Counted from the stretch's first letter, positions 37,238 to 46,359 are shown. The stretch: DNA of 64,000 bases from JAKALD01 sp963817785 (GCA_963817785.1 CAWFPL010000008.1:558001-622000), one strand, 5' to 3'. Program-made: numbers and translations. The notes: a model not told the origin generated them from the letters alone.

Positions 37238-37253
37238 TGCACGTTTCGTACCA
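37238..37253 (-). promoter_or_regulatory. sigma-54 (-24/-12) promoter of the oxygenase/transporter operon
   Basis: On the minus strand TGGTACGAAACGTGCA; GG and GC are 10 bases apart and TGG-ACG and TGCA match consensus. It lies 58 bp before the alpha subunit start. Confidence 0.65.
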
Positions 37254-37352
37254 GATGCCTTGCCGATCGGCCGATGCTGAGTTCCCCGACCTGGACACTC
37301 TGTGGGCAAGCGCCCGCCGAAAAAACTGCGGCTTAATTGGGCCGAAGAGATT

Positions 37353-37367
37353 GTTTCAAAAGGAAAC
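37353..37367. promoter_or_regulatory. activator site upstream of the oxygenase operon
   Basis: GTTTCAAAAGGAAAC, a perfect GTTTC-N5-GAAAC palindrome about 100 bp upstream of the -24 element. Confidence 0.6.
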
Positions 37368-37513
37368 GCAGCCGCCGCGTTCTCTGCCGGATAGAAACAA
37401 GGACAATAGCAGTGCCTTACGGCGAATCGGCCCCTGTGAGGAGCCCGCACGCGCCGCTGCCGCAGACAGTCAGCGGCGCTGCGATCCTTCGGGATAGCTC
37501 GGAACCTGCTCGA

Positions 37514-37852
37514 CTACCTCGCTGCCGCCGTGGGCATCGTCTGCCCGAACAGTTCGACCGTCCCGCGCGCGTTGTCAGTCAGCGCAAAGACTTCGCAGAA
37601 CTCGATCTGGGGCTGCACGCCGTAGCGCTCGACGATTCCGGCCAGCCACGGCCCGCTGTAGAACGCCTTCGCATCCTCGAGCGTGTGCCACTGATAGACC
37701 CCGCCCGCCCATCCGCTCTCGCTCCAGATGAAGTGCTTGCTGATCAGCCCCCTCACCTCCCGGAAGGCGGGCGCGATGCGGTGAAAGTGTTCGCGGCAGG
37801 CCGCGTAGTCAATGTGGGGCGGCAGCTTGTAGCGCACCGTGGCAGTGATCAT
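37514..37852 (-). CDS. YdhR-like ABM-fold protein
   Basis: 112 residues from ATG 37852, after AGGAGG. The alpha-beta barrel pattern of YdhR/EthD-like proteins is visible (MITATVRYKLPPHIDYAACR, FIWSESGWAGGVYQWHTLED, AKAFYSGPWLAGIVERYGV). YdhR-type proteins are called monooxygenases by similarity only. It is upstream of the oxygenase operon on the same strand but separated from it by that operon's promoter region. Confidence 0.7.
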   Translation of the reverse strand: MITATVRYKLPPHIDYAACREHFHRIAPAFREVRGLISKHFIWSESGWAGGVYQWHTLEDAKAFYSGPWLAGIVERYGVQPQIEFCEVFALTDNARGTVELFGQTMPTAAAR

Positions 37853-37888
37853 GCGACCTCCTGATCGGCCATTGGCGGCGGGCCTGGC

Positions 37889-38257
37889 TCACGCGAACGC
37901 CAGGTACGCCGCCAGGAGAAAGCCCGCGATCGCGACCGCGAGCGTCAGAAACGACGTCAGCCACGGAAGCGGCAGCGCGGGAACGTCTTCGGCCGGCAGC
38001 GAGCGGACAAACGCGCGGTGGTTGTGCAGCGCGCCCAGAATCGTCAGCGAACCCAGGACGACCAGGCCGATGCCGAGGGTAGCCGAGAGCCCGTGGGTGT
38101 GAGCACCGATACCGGGAGCGCCCTTCGAGGCCGAGAGCAGACTCAGAAACAGGCCGAACCTGGCGACCACGAAGCCGAGCGCCATCACCGTGAGCCCCGA
38201 GCGCAGCCACGCGAGCAGCGTGCGCTCGGCAGCGAAGAAGACGCGCGGGTCGGTCAT
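37889..38257 (-). CDS. YidH-family (DUF202) inner membrane protein
   Basis: 122 residues. The N-terminal signature FFAAERTLLAWLRSGLTVMALGFVV is that of DUF202/YidH proteins. Three membrane segments (near 18-42, 55-78 and 99-121) fit the family. Function unknown. A decayed copy of its first 25 codons lies at 60625-60700, again next to hlyD remains. Confidence 0.8.
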   Translation of the reverse strand: MTDPRVFFAAERTLLAWLRSGLTVMALGFVVARFGLFLSLLSASKGAPGIGAHTHGLSATLGIGLVVLGSLTILGALHNHRAFVRSLPAEDVPALPLPWLTSFLTLAVAIAGFLLAAYLAFA

Positions 38258-38370
38258 GCTCGGGGTCCTTTGCCTGGGGCGTGAAATCCGACCCGCATCC
38301 TACCCCAGCGGCGTTGCGCCGGAACGGCTCAACGCTCCCGCCCCGCCTCCTGGAAAGCCTTCTGTACCGG
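38220..38370. repeat. yidH-start/hlyD-end segment, copy A
   Basis: This stretch (start of yidH, intergenic, end of hlyD-like gene) reappears in the same orientation, strongly diverged, at 60663-60833. Shared blocks include GAAGAAGACGCGCGGGT and ATCCGACCCGCATCCTACCC. Confidence 0.65.
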
Positions 38371-39038
38371 CGAGAGCAGGTATTCGAGTACGGTGCGGCG
38401 GCCGAGGTGGATCTCGGCGATCACCTGCATGCCCGGCGTGAGCGCGTAGCGCCGGCCGTCGGCCTCGAAAGCCTGGCGCTTCAGGTCGACGAGTGCTCGG
38501 AAGGCGAGTGGTGCCGCGGGCCGCTCGCGCCCGGCGAGCGAGCCCGAGCGGGTGTTGGGGTTGGGCGCTTCGCTCGCGTCCGCGCTCACCTGCACCACCT
38601 CCCCGTCGAGCATGCCGTACTTCTGGAACTGGAACGCCGCGAATTTGAGCTTCGCGGGCTGCGCCGGGCGCACGAAGCCGATGTCATCGTTCGACACCCA
38701 CACGTCGGCTCGCAGCCGCTCGCCGCGCGGCACGATGGTCATCAGGATGGTGCCCGGCGCGGCCACGGTGCCGGAGGTGTGAGTGGCGAGATCCTTGACG
38801 ATGCCGGCTTGCGGCGCGCGCAGCTGGAGGAGATCGCGACGGTGCGCCTGCTTGGCGAGCTCGCCGCGCGCGTGCTCCACCTGCGGCACCACCTCGGCGC
38901 GCTCGGCCTCCAGCTGCCGCCGGTAGTCGGCCGTGATCTGCTCCAGGCGCCGTTCCGACTGCGCGATGCCCGCCCGCGCCGCGCCGATGAGATGCTCCTG
39001 GCTCTTCAGGTCCTGCTCGCGCTCGATGCGCCTGGCGC
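38329..39038 (-). pseudogene. hlyD-like secretion adaptor, 3' part
   Basis: The frame encodes the C-terminal half of a type I secretion periplasmic adaptor: AGIAQSERRLEQITADYRRQ, LQLRAPQAGIVKDLATHTSG (lipoyl-like hairpin end), ILMTIVPRGERLRADVWVSN, and LTPGMQVIAEIHLGRRTVLE. The N-terminal anchor and first coiled-coil half are absent; at about 39035 the sequence switches to the middle of an hlyB-like gene in another frame. A deletion has joined the two genes, so neither product is functional. Confidence 0.8.
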
Positions 39039-39754
39039 ATCCAGCTCATCACCGCATTGAAGACGAGGAACATCGCCAGGCCCACCGCCACCGCGATCAG
39101 GGTGCTCTCGGTGTGGCGCACCACCACCTTGTCGATCACGACCTGCGTGAACAACGGCGTGGCGAGACCGACGAGCTGGATGGCGAGCGAAGCGACGAGC
39201 ACGTCGCGCCAGATCGCGCGGTGCTTGAGCAGCTCGGGGACGAACCAGCGGAAGCCGAACGGCCGCGCCTCCTTCTCGAAGCCCTGCACCGGCTCTTCCC
39301 CCGCGCGCTCGTGCGTGACGAGGATGACCGCCGGCTCGAAGAACTCCTCGAAGTTGTGCGCAAGCCGAGCGCGGGGCAGCTCGCTGCACGCCTCGACGTA
39401 CAGGATGCGCTCGCCGTCGTGCTTGAGGATCAGACCGGGGACCGCGTCGGCGGTCTCATCGGAGCCGCCCTCGGACACCGTCGGGCGCAGAAAGGCTATC
39501 GCCGGAAGCGGGGCCGCTTTGAGCCCTCCCCGGGCGAGCAGCGCCTCACTTGCGCGGAAGCCGTAGGCGCGCAACGCTTCGAGAAGCAGAGCGCGATCGT
39601 GCGGCGGCGGAAACTGCTGCAGCAGCAACGCGGCGTCGAACGGCAGGCGATGAATGCGGCACAGGCTGCCGACGAGCCAAGCGAATTGCGCCGCACCGAG
39701 CTCAGCACGGAGTGCCCCGCCGGCCGGCAATTTCGCCGTCGCTGCCTGTGCCAT
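39030..39754 (-). pseudogene. hlyB-like type I secretion ATPase, 5' part
   Basis: The first 240 codons of an RTX-type ABC exporter: a C39-like domain without the catalytic Cys context (FAWLVGSLCRIHRLPFDAAL, VILVTHERAGEEP), then the start of the membrane domain (FGFRWFVPELLKHRAIWRDVLVASLAIQLVGLATPLFTQVVIDKVVV would be the first helices). It ends abruptly at FNAVMSWMRQAHR, where the hlyD-like sequence begins. The whole nucleotide-binding domain is missing. Confidence 0.8.
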
Positions 39755-40176
39755 GAGTGAGAACCCCCGGAGGCGAATCTACTCTTTTGTAAGCATTGTG
39801 TAAGCTCCACGAAAGGATAAAACCGCTGCGACGCCACCGCTGTACACATTCGGCGTAAGGGAATCAGGCAGAAAGAAGCAGATGCGCGACGCGTCGTCGG
39901 CTGAGGCGCTTAGCGCACTACGCGTTCGCTCGTTGGTCGCATTGCACTACCCCTCTGCTCGCGACAATCAGGGAAGCCATGTCGCCGCCCGCAGTCTTAC
40001 CCGGCGTCCCCGAATAAACAATCGGCGGACGAGCAGGACGTGCTCAGCTCACGCGAACGCAAGCGCCGGAAGCGATGTGAGCCACGGATGCGCCAGCGCG
40101 AGAACGTACCGCAATCGGCAGCCAGAAGCGAAACCCGCCGAGGCCCTCGATTGGAGACACGCTGCGACAAATGCGG
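39755..40176. other. no gene recognised
   Basis: About 420 bp between the hlyB remnant and the oxidoreductase repeat. Short open frames exist but show no family, no good ribosome site and arginine/serine-rich composition. It probably holds the old hlyB promoter and the left junction of the sulfur-oxidation island. Confidence 0.5.
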
Positions 40177-40489
40177 GCGTATCGAGTCCGCTTCAGAGCC
40201 AATCCCCGCGTTTCAGCGCACGTCGAGTACGAGCTTTCCTCGCAAGTGACGACCTTCGCTCGTGGCGTGGGCCGCGGCAGCGTCCGACAAGGGATAGTGC
40301 CTGATCTCGGGGGTGCGCACGGCGCCTGAGAGCGCGAGTGCGACGATGCGCTCCAGATGGCGTCGGTCGCGGCCGACTTTCGGGCGGTACGCGCGCACGT
40401 CCGTCCGTGGCGAGGAAGGTGCCGATGCGCCCGAGGCGATGAACGCGGCCCGACCACCAGGTCGCAGCACGGCAAACGACTTCAGCGCC
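40177..40489 (-). pseudogene. 3' fragment of a quinone oxidoreductase gene (repeat copy A)
   Basis: About 313 bp nearly matching 50443-50753, the 3' end of the intact oxidoreductase gene. The last 90 or so codons are in frame (ALKSFAVLRPGGRAAFIASG, then YRPKVGRDRRHLERIVAL), with a normal stop at 40213, but everything upstream is missing. By eye the copies are about 90 % identical, so the duplication is not recent. It marks the left edge of the sulfur-oxidation island. Confidence 0.8.
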
Positions 40490-40510
40490 GCCACCCACCG
40501 TAATGCCGAG

Positions 40511-41236
40511 TTAGTGCTCATGCGGCGACGTAGTATCAAGAAGCTTAATGAGTTCAGCGCGCGAAATCGCGCCTTGGTAGCGCTCCCCGTCGCGCAGGAA
40601 CCAGGTCGGCGTCGTGCTCGCTCCAAGCGACCGGCCGAGCGCGACAATCTGTTTGATCGGCGTTTCGCAGTCCGGCGTCGCATTCGGACGCAGCTGGCGC
40701 AGCATCAGATCCCGCCAAGCCTTAGCGCGGTCTTTCGAGCACCACACCGATTCGGCCAACGGTACCGAGGAGGGTTCGAGAATGGGGTAGAGAAACGTAT
40801 ACACCGTGAGGTCTCTGATCTGGGCAAGGGTTTTCTCAAGGCGCCTGCAGTATGGGCAGTTGGGGTCCGTTAGGACAGCGATCTCTCGCCTGCCCGAGCC
40901 TTGTACGATCTTGATTGCGGATGCGAAAGGTAGCGACTGCCATTTGATGGCGCTTAGCAGGTGTACTCGCTCTTGCGTGAGATTGCGCCCGCTCTGTGCG
41001 TCGATCACCTGTCCCTCAAAAATCAAGCTCGCACTCTGGTTCACGTAGTACACCGTAAGTCCTTCCGGGCCGCGTATGTCCACCTCGTAAAGCCCATCGT
41101 ACGGAGAACGCAGTACCCGTTCGAGCTTCTCGCCTATGTGCAGCTGCGACTCGGCGAGGCGACGCACGGCGGCACTATCTGCTCGCGCGGGGAGGACAAC
41201 CACAACTAAGGCGATACAAACGAGTAGGCGATTCAT
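40511..41236 (-). CDS. DsbC/DsbG-like periplasmic thiol-disulfide protein
   Basis: 241 residues with a signal peptide (LLVCIALVVVVLPARADS). An N-terminal dimerisation domain is followed by a thioredoxin-fold domain with the active site DPNCPYCRRLEK, and TPTWFLRDGERYQG with the cis-proline. Two further cysteines (VWCSKD, PDCETP) lie in the helical insertion, as in DsbC. Next to soxB and soxYZ, it may keep SoxY's reactive cysteine reduced, as SoxS/SoxW do in other bacteria; that is inference. Confidence 0.8.
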   Translation of the reverse strand: MNRLLVCIALVVVVLPARADSAAVRRLAESQLHIGEKLERVLRSPYDGLYEVDIRGPEGLTVYYVNQSASLIFEGQVIDAQSGRNLTQERVHLLSAIKWQSLPFASAIKIVQGSGRREIAVLTDPNCPYCRRLEKTLAQIRDLTVYTFLYPILEPSSVPLAESVWCSKDRAKAWRDLMLRQLRPNATPDCETPIKQIVALGRSLGASTTPTWFLRDGERYQGAISRAELIKLLDTTSPHEH

Positions 41237-41675
41237 ATTTCGTCCTCGGCCGCATTGGGCTAAATAGCGGCGCCTTGAACCGTGGTAGTTGCACTCGACC
41301 CGAAGTCGCTCGCATCTGTACGCTCATTCGCGGTTCGTGCCGATGAATGGCGCAGATATGCAAATTGCTCTATTTGCGACATGTTCAGACCCTAGGCGAG
41401 CAAGCCCGCTCCTTCATGTGTTGCCCGTAATGCCGGGGGACGTTTGGTCTCGGAGCGCATGCCAGAAGTGAGTGCAGCCACAGAGTGTCGCGCACCTTCT
41501 CAAAGAATGGACGCGCGTTGTACTCGCGAACGCTGCAGCGGCACCGAATCGAGCCCAGACCTTTGACCGCATGCGCGCACCTCTCGGGTCCAAGTACGAA
41601 GACGCGCTGCGTCGCGTTTCCGCGTTTGGAAGGTGGCTACGGCCCCGCGCATGGACGAATAGGTGGCGCGGCGGG
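41237..41675. other. no gene recognised
   Basis: About 440 bp between the DsbC-like gene and the end of soxB. Small frames are present on both strands but none has a plausible start site or family. I see no strong hairpin terminator. Confidence 0.5.
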
Positions 41676-43403
41676 TCAGATGCCGTAGGCGCGCGGATAA
41701 GCGATCCCGGGGTTGCCCTGCATGTCGCCGGCGAGGCGCGGCAGGTCGAGATGCTCCACGCGCACGCGCTTTTGGCGCCTTAGCCAGCGTGCATAGACGT
41801 CCCAGACGGGCTCGCCTTCGACAGGTGCGGCCACCTCAGCCCAGCCGGCGAACTTGTACTTGCGGTTCGGCTCGATGGCCTTTCCGCCGATGCGCAGGTC
41901 GCGGATATAGTTCGGGTAGCCCGCGACGGGGTCGATGACGTACTGCACGTTGCCGACGCGCACCATGTCGCCGCCCTGCACGTAGTAGGGGTCCTTGTTG
42001 TACAGGTTATCGGCGACCTGCTCCATGATGTTCTTGACCTGCGCGCCAGTGTAGTGGTTCACCGTCACCTGCGGATAGGTGATCGCGGTTTGCGCCATGA
42101 CGTCCTCGAAGGTGATGGTCTCCCCCGGCAGCTTGCACGGGCCCCAGCGGAACCCCGGCGAGAATGCTGCCTCGCAGTCCTTTTCCTCCATCAGCGCCTG
42201 CACCAGCAGTTGGTCGAGCGGGCCGTTGAAGTTGCCGCGCCGGTACAGCAGGCTCTCCGTGACCGCGAGCGGCTCGGCCAACTTTGCCGCGTAGGGCGCG
42301 CGTACCTTGGCGATGTAGGCGGCCATTTCGGGGGCCGCGGGAATCAAATTGGCAAGTATTGGCAAGTAGTGCAGGCGGTAGCCGTTGAGCCGACCCTTGC
42401 CGACGTCGAGGTCGAAGCGCGCCAGGACCTTGCCGTTGGTGGAGGTGTTGATGATCACAGTGCCATCTACCACGTAGGGGCGCGGGCCCATGATGTCGTG
42501 CGTATGCCCGCCGAGGATGATGTCGATGCCCTTCACCTGGCCGGCGAGCTTGATGTCGACGTCGGCACCGTTGTGTGACAGCAGGACGACGCAGTCGGCG
42601 TGGCCCTTGCCACGGCACTCGTCAACCACCTTCTGCAGGTGGGGCGCGTGGATGCCGAAGCTCCAGTTCGGGAGCATGTACCGGGGGTTGGCGATCGGGG
42701 TGTAGGGAAAGGACTGGCCGATAACCGCTATCGCGCGCCCACCCACTTCGCGCATCACGTAGGGCGGGAACACGAGGTCCTCCCAGGGCTGGCTGAAGAC
42801 GTTCTGCGAGATGAACGGAAAGCGCAGCTCGTGCTTGACAATCTCCTCGACGCGCTTCTCCCCGTAGGTGAAGTCCCAGTGCCCGACCATGGCGTCGATG
42901 GCGAGCAGGTTCTGCGCGCCCACCATATCCGCGCCTTTCGTCCATAGCGCAGTCGCCGATCCCTGCCAAGTGTCGCCGCCGTCGAGCAGCAGCACCTTGC
43001 CTGGGCGCTCGGCGCGGTAGCGCTTGACCAGCGCGGCGATATGGGCAAAGCCCCCGACACGCCCGTAGCTCCGCGCAAGCTCGGTGAAAGTAAGGCAGTC
43101 GATCGCGTAAGCCTCGGCGCTGTGGGGTGCGACGCCATAATGGCGAGCGGCGTAGCCGCCGGTAAGATGCGGAGGGCGCCCGCGCGCTTCGCCGACGCCG
43201 ATGTTGGTGTCGGGCTCGCGCCACCACACGGGCTCGAGCTGCGCGTGCGTGTCGGTGAAGTGCAGCAGCGTCACGTTGCCGTACTCAGGGATCCGGTACG
43301 GGTCCCCAGGCGAGCTGTTAGCGGCGAGCAGTCGCGCGGCTGGAAAACCGGCGGCGCTTGCCATGGCGAGGCTGCGCACGAAGTCACGGCGGGATAGCGT
43401 CAT
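41676..43403 (-). CDS. soxB: SoxB thiosulfohydrolase
   Basis: 575 residues from ATG 43403, which opens a twin-arginine signal (MTLSRRDFVRSLAMASAAGF). It is a 5'-nucleotidase-like dimanganese enzyme: HFTDTHAQLEPVWW, LLDGGDTWQGSATALW, GHWDFTYG, LLSHNGADVD and ILGGHTHDIMGP are the metal-site motifs, and the C-terminal domain carries GNFNGPLDQLLVQAL. SoxB releases sulfate from the SoxY-bound sulfonate in the periplasm. An IS element ends 37 bp upstream of its start, so it has been cut off from the divergent sigma-factor promoter region. soxA and soxX are not in the window. Confidence 0.93.
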   Translation of the reverse strand: MTLSRRDFVRSLAMASAAGFPAARLLAANSSPGDPYRIPEYGNVTLLHFTDTHAQLEPVWWREPDTNIGVGEARGRPPHLTGGYAARHYGVAPHSAEAYAIDCLTFTELARSYGRVGGFAHIAALVKRYRAERPGKVLLLDGGDTWQGSATALWTKGADMVGAQNLLAIDAMVGHWDFTYGEKRVEEIVKHELRFPFISQNVFSQPWEDLVFPPYVMREVGGRAIAVIGQSFPYTPIANPRYMLPNWSFGIHAPHLQKVVDECRGKGHADCVVLLSHNGADVDIKLAGQVKGIDIILGGHTHDIMGPRPYVVDGTVIINTSTNGKVLARFDLDVGKGRLNGYRLHYLPILANLIPAAPEMAAYIAKVRAPYAAKLAEPLAVTESLLYRRGNFNGPLDQLLVQALMEEKDCEAAFSPGFRWGPCKLPGETITFEDVMAQTAITYPQVTVNHYTGAQVKNIMEQVADNLYNKDPYYVQGGDMVRVGNVQYVIDPVAGYPNYIRDLRIGGKAIEPNRKYKFAGWAEVAAPVEGEPVWDVYARWLRRQKRVRVEHLDLPRLAGDMQGNPGIAYPRAYGI

Positions 43404-43440
43404 AGATGGGATGGCCCTCGTGTAAGTACGTTGGAAAATC

Positions 43441-45528
43441 CTAGCCTGGATTTCCACGCCCCGGCATTGACCTAACACCCGAGCATTTTGTCGCGAGGGC
43501 TACGCGCTCATGCGCAGCGTGTGATTGTCCCACCAAGGCACCTTGACCGGTGAGTCCAGTAGCCCGGAAGCGATGATGATCGGGAGGTGCGCGCGGCGGT
43601 GGAAGCGCACGTGGACCTCGCGTTCGGAGATGGCGACATCGGCCGGGGTATCGATGAGGTCACGGAAGATATGGCGCGCCTGAGCCTCGGCGTAGCCGCG
43701 CATGCGCCGCGCCAGGAGGCGGTACAGGCCGCTGGCGATGACCAGCAGCGCCATGTCGAAATCCACCTTGAGACCGACCGCCGAGGACAGCGCATCCATG
43801 TGAAAGAACCGCACCGCATCGGAGAGCGCGTTCTCGATGAGCATGCGCTGCGCATAGCGGGTGATGAGCTTGGCCGGGCTCGAGTGCCGATCGTTGCTCA
43901 AGAGGATCGTCGGTTCCTCGTGACCGAGCTCGAGGATGAACAATTGGCGAAACGTGGCGCCTTCGAGCGCTACGGCTTGCTCGAACACGCGCGGGCTCTT
44001 GTACTTGCGCGCCGGTACGTCCAGCGCCACGCGGCGCCAGGCCGAAGGCGCCAAGGCAGAGATCTCGGCGAGCAGACTCGCCGAGCGGCGCCGCAGCGTG
44101 ATGAAGCCGATGCGCATGGCATCGAGCCGCGCCAGATGCGCGTAGGTGGTCAGCCGCGAGTCGAACACCAGGTGGCGCGGAGGCTCCCCGTGGTGTTTCT
44201 TCCAGAAGGCGATGAAGCGAAAGATCTCTTCGGCTTCTTCGCCCTTGCGCAGATCGGCGTTGGAGTAGCAAAAGGCCTGTCCGTCGGCGTCCTGCGCCAG
44301 GAAGGCGAGCACCGAGGGCTGCGCGCGGCTGCGCATCGAGACGTAATGGCGCTCGATCTGCGGGTCCTCGCCATAGTAGGGCACCGAGTGGAAGTCCAGA
44401 TTGAACGAAGCGCCAGCAAAGAGGCTCTCCTGAGCCACCGCGCGGTGCCAGGCGGCCAACAGGCTCGTCGTCTTGGCGTGCCCGAGGCGCGAGGAGTACT
44501 CCGAGAGGTAGCTCTTCTTCGGGATCGCGTTCAACCCACAAAAGAGCGCCAAGCCCGGATCGGCCACCAGCGCCATCACGTGGCTCTTGCGTTCGATCGA
44601 CCAGAGCTTGAGCGCAAGCGCTGCCCGTAAGGCGTGTTCGGCCGGGATCATCACCGAGCCCGGCAGTCGAGCCGCCGCCGCGAGCCTTGCCACCTCGAGG
44701 CGCACCAGATCGGGCAGGAACAAGAACAACCCGCCGCAGCGCGTGGCAAATTCGGTTGGCGCCCCCAGCGCGAAGCCGCGCACGTCGGCCACCGGCTCCA
44801 CCGTGGGCCGCGGCCGCGCCGGGCGCTCCTCGTCCAGGCGCCGCGGCAAGGGGGCAAAGCCCTCCGCGCGCAGCAGCTCGCGCACCGCCGTGGGGCTCAA
44901 CGGGGACGCGTGCTCCTTGAGCGCCTCGGCGATCTCGTAGACCGAATGGTTCTGCTTGCGCAAGGCAATCACCAGATCGTGCGCTTTGGACTTCTTGGGC
45001 TGCTCGCGCGGCCCCGGTGTGGGGGAAACAAAGAACTGCGGATCGCGATTGCGGCGGAAGGCGTGGCAGAGCACGCGAAACGAACCGGCGCTATAGCCGA
45101 AGGCGCGCGCCACTTGCTGCGAGGAACGGCCCTCCAGGAAGTAGGCGCGCAGCGCCTCGTACATGCGCTGGCGCGGGTGGGAGGGCTGCGCGAAGAAGCG
45201 GCGGCAGGCCGTTATGTCCTTAGGTGCGCCTATACCCACCCATGCATAGTGCTACATACAACCTATGGTTGTCAAGAGCTGGACCCGCCACTACCCATGG
45301 TGGAGCCACTCGCCCCTATGAATACCGGCCACGAAGGCACGGGCCGTCGCCCCTCACGCACCCTGCGCCCGTCGCATTGGCCCACCCCCAAGCAGGCCGA
45401 ATGTCGGCCCGTAGGCGCACTACACGGCTAACGACGGCGACCCGATCCCAATCGAATTAGCAGGCAAATCTACAGGCGGGCAAGGCGCCGCCGTTAGGGT
45501 AATCCCTGGCCGTGGAAATCCAGGCTAG
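43441..45528. mobile_element. complete insertion sequence with a DDE transposase
   Basis: A 2088-bp element bounded by terminal inverted repeats. CTAGCCTGGATTTCCACG reads inward from both ends, perfect over 18 bp, and similarity continues to about 36 bp (31 of 36). It contains one gene, the transposase. I see no target-site duplication in the flanks (AAATC left, CCGAA right). It sits in the intergenic space between soxB and the sigma-factor operon. The palindrome ACAACC-TAT-GGTTGT at 45258-45272 lies just upstream of the transposase start. Confidence 0.88.
43500..45239 (-). CDS. IS transposase, IS4-superfamily DDE type
   Basis: 579 residues from GTG 45239. Helix-turn-helix regions lie in the first 125 residues (SSQQVARAFGYSAGSFRVLC, SVYEIAEALKEH). 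The catalytic triad is probably Asp282 (LDFHSVPYYG), Asp360 (LVFDSRL) and Glu469; the last sits in YAQRMLIENAL, the Y-x2-R-x3-E pattern of IS4-like transposases, although the Lys six residues later is not there. The frame is intact. The exact IS family is not assigned. Confidence 0.88.
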   Translation of the reverse strand: MGIGAPKDITACRRFFAQPSHPRQRMYEALRAYFLEGRSSQQVARAFGYSAGSFRVLCHAFRRNRDPQFFVSPTPGPREQPKKSKAHDLVIALRKQNHSVYEIAEALKEHASPLSPTAVRELLRAEGFAPLPRRLDEERPARPRPTVEPVADVRGFALGAPTEFATRCGGLFLFLPDLVRLEVARLAAAARLPGSVMIPAEHALRAALALKLWSIERKSHVMALVADPGLALFCGLNAIPKKSYLSEYSSRLGHAKTTSLLAAWHRAVAQESLFAGASFNLDFHSVPYYGEDPQIERHYVSMRSRAQPSVLAFLAQDADGQAFCYSNADLRKGEEAEEIFRFIAFWKKHHGEPPRHLVFDSRLTTYAHLARLDAMRIGFITLRRRSASLLAEISALAPSAWRRVALDVPARKYKSPRVFEQAVALEGATFRQLFILELGHEEPTILLSNDRHSSPAKLITRYAQRMLIENALSDAVRFFHMDALSSAVGLKVDFDMALLVIASGLYRLLARRMRGYAEAQARHIFRDLIDTPADVAISEREVHVRFHRRAHLPIIIASGLLDSPVKVPWWDNHTLRMSA

Positions 45529-45789
45529 CCGAATCAATTAAGACGACCGCCGCGCCCCCAAAATTGAACCATTCGCATTCCAGGTAACAAGATCAATTTC
45601 GGGGCCCACTCAAATTCCAGCAAACTCCGCTGGGTCGAACTTATAGCAACTTAGGATCCGGCAGCGGCCTCCAGTATTCCTTCGGCCCGCGAAAAAAGGG
45701 CGCTTGAGCGAACCCGCGGGAATATTTGTTGCCGTACAGGATCAATAAGAAGAAAAGCACAAAAAAGTCTCGCCCAATGAGGAGGAAAG
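45529..45789. other. promoter region of the sigma-factor/sox operon
   Basis: 260 bp, clearly less GC-rich than most of the window, with AT-rich runs near 45720-45770. No gene. An autoregulated ECF promoter is expected here but I cannot fix a convincing -35/-10 pair. Confidence 0.4.
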
Positions 45790-46356
45790 ATGAACGCTCG
45801 GGAGGCACGTTCGCAGCTTGCGCAGCTACTGGCCGCGGAGCACCACCGCTTGTACCGAACGGCCTATAGCTGGTGCTGCGACGCAGCACTCGCTGCAGAC
45901 CTATCTCAGGAGGCGATGGTGAGAGCGCTCAGCCGGCTCGATCAGCTGAACGACGCGCAGAAGTTTCAGGCTTGGCTATACGCGATCCTGCACAACTGCT
46001 TCCGGCGCTACTTGCGGGACCGGCGTCCAACCGAGCCGCTGGAAGAGGTCGTGCTGGGACAAGAGGGTGATTTCGAGTGCGCTGAGTCGACCGAGAGCGC
46101 AAGCGAGCGTAATGAGATCGTGCGCCAGGTGCGTAGCGCCATTTGCAAGCTTCCGCTTGGCCAGCGGCAGGTCCTCACGCTGGTGGTTATCAACGACTGC
46201 ACCTACGCCGAGGTTGCCGAGATCCTCGAGGTCCCGATCGGCACAGTTATGAGCAGACTGCATCGGGCGCGCCAAGCGCTGCGAGCCTTGATTGAGGGGC
46301 AAGCGGTGATCGGGCAGCTGCGCCCTCCGCTTCGGCTTGTCGCACAGGAGAGCTAA
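45790..46356 (+). CDS. ECF-type RNA polymerase sigma factor
   Basis: 188 residues with AGGAGGAAAG before the ATG. Region 2 is HHRLYRTAYSWCCDAALAADLSQEAMVRALSRL with the conserved DLSQE-type -10 recognition segment, and KFQAWLYAILHNCFRRYLRD. Region 4 is KLPLGQRQVLTLVVINDCTYAEVAEIL and VPIGTVMSRLHRARQAL. It is followed after 3 bp by its membrane anti-sigma factor, then soxY and soxZ, so it most likely drives this sulfur-oxidation operon. Confidence 0.92.
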   Translation: MNAREARSQLAQLLAAEHHRLYRTAYSWCCDAALAADLSQEAMVRALSRLDQLNDAQKFQAWLYAILHNCFRRYLRDRRPTEPLEEVVLGQEGDFECAESTESASERNEIVRQVRSAICKLPLGQRQVLTLVVINDCTYAEVAEILEVPIGTVMSRLHRARQALRALIEGQAVIGQLRPPLRLVAQES

Positions 46357-46359
46357 AAC

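Noticed and set aside
39882..40304. A 140-codon plus-strand frame over the left oxidoreductase repeat
   Set aside because: Antisense to the repeat and compositionally unlike a protein.
43436..45533. Target-site duplication of the IS
   Set aside because: The flanking bases (AAATC and CCGAA) do not match, so none can be claimed.
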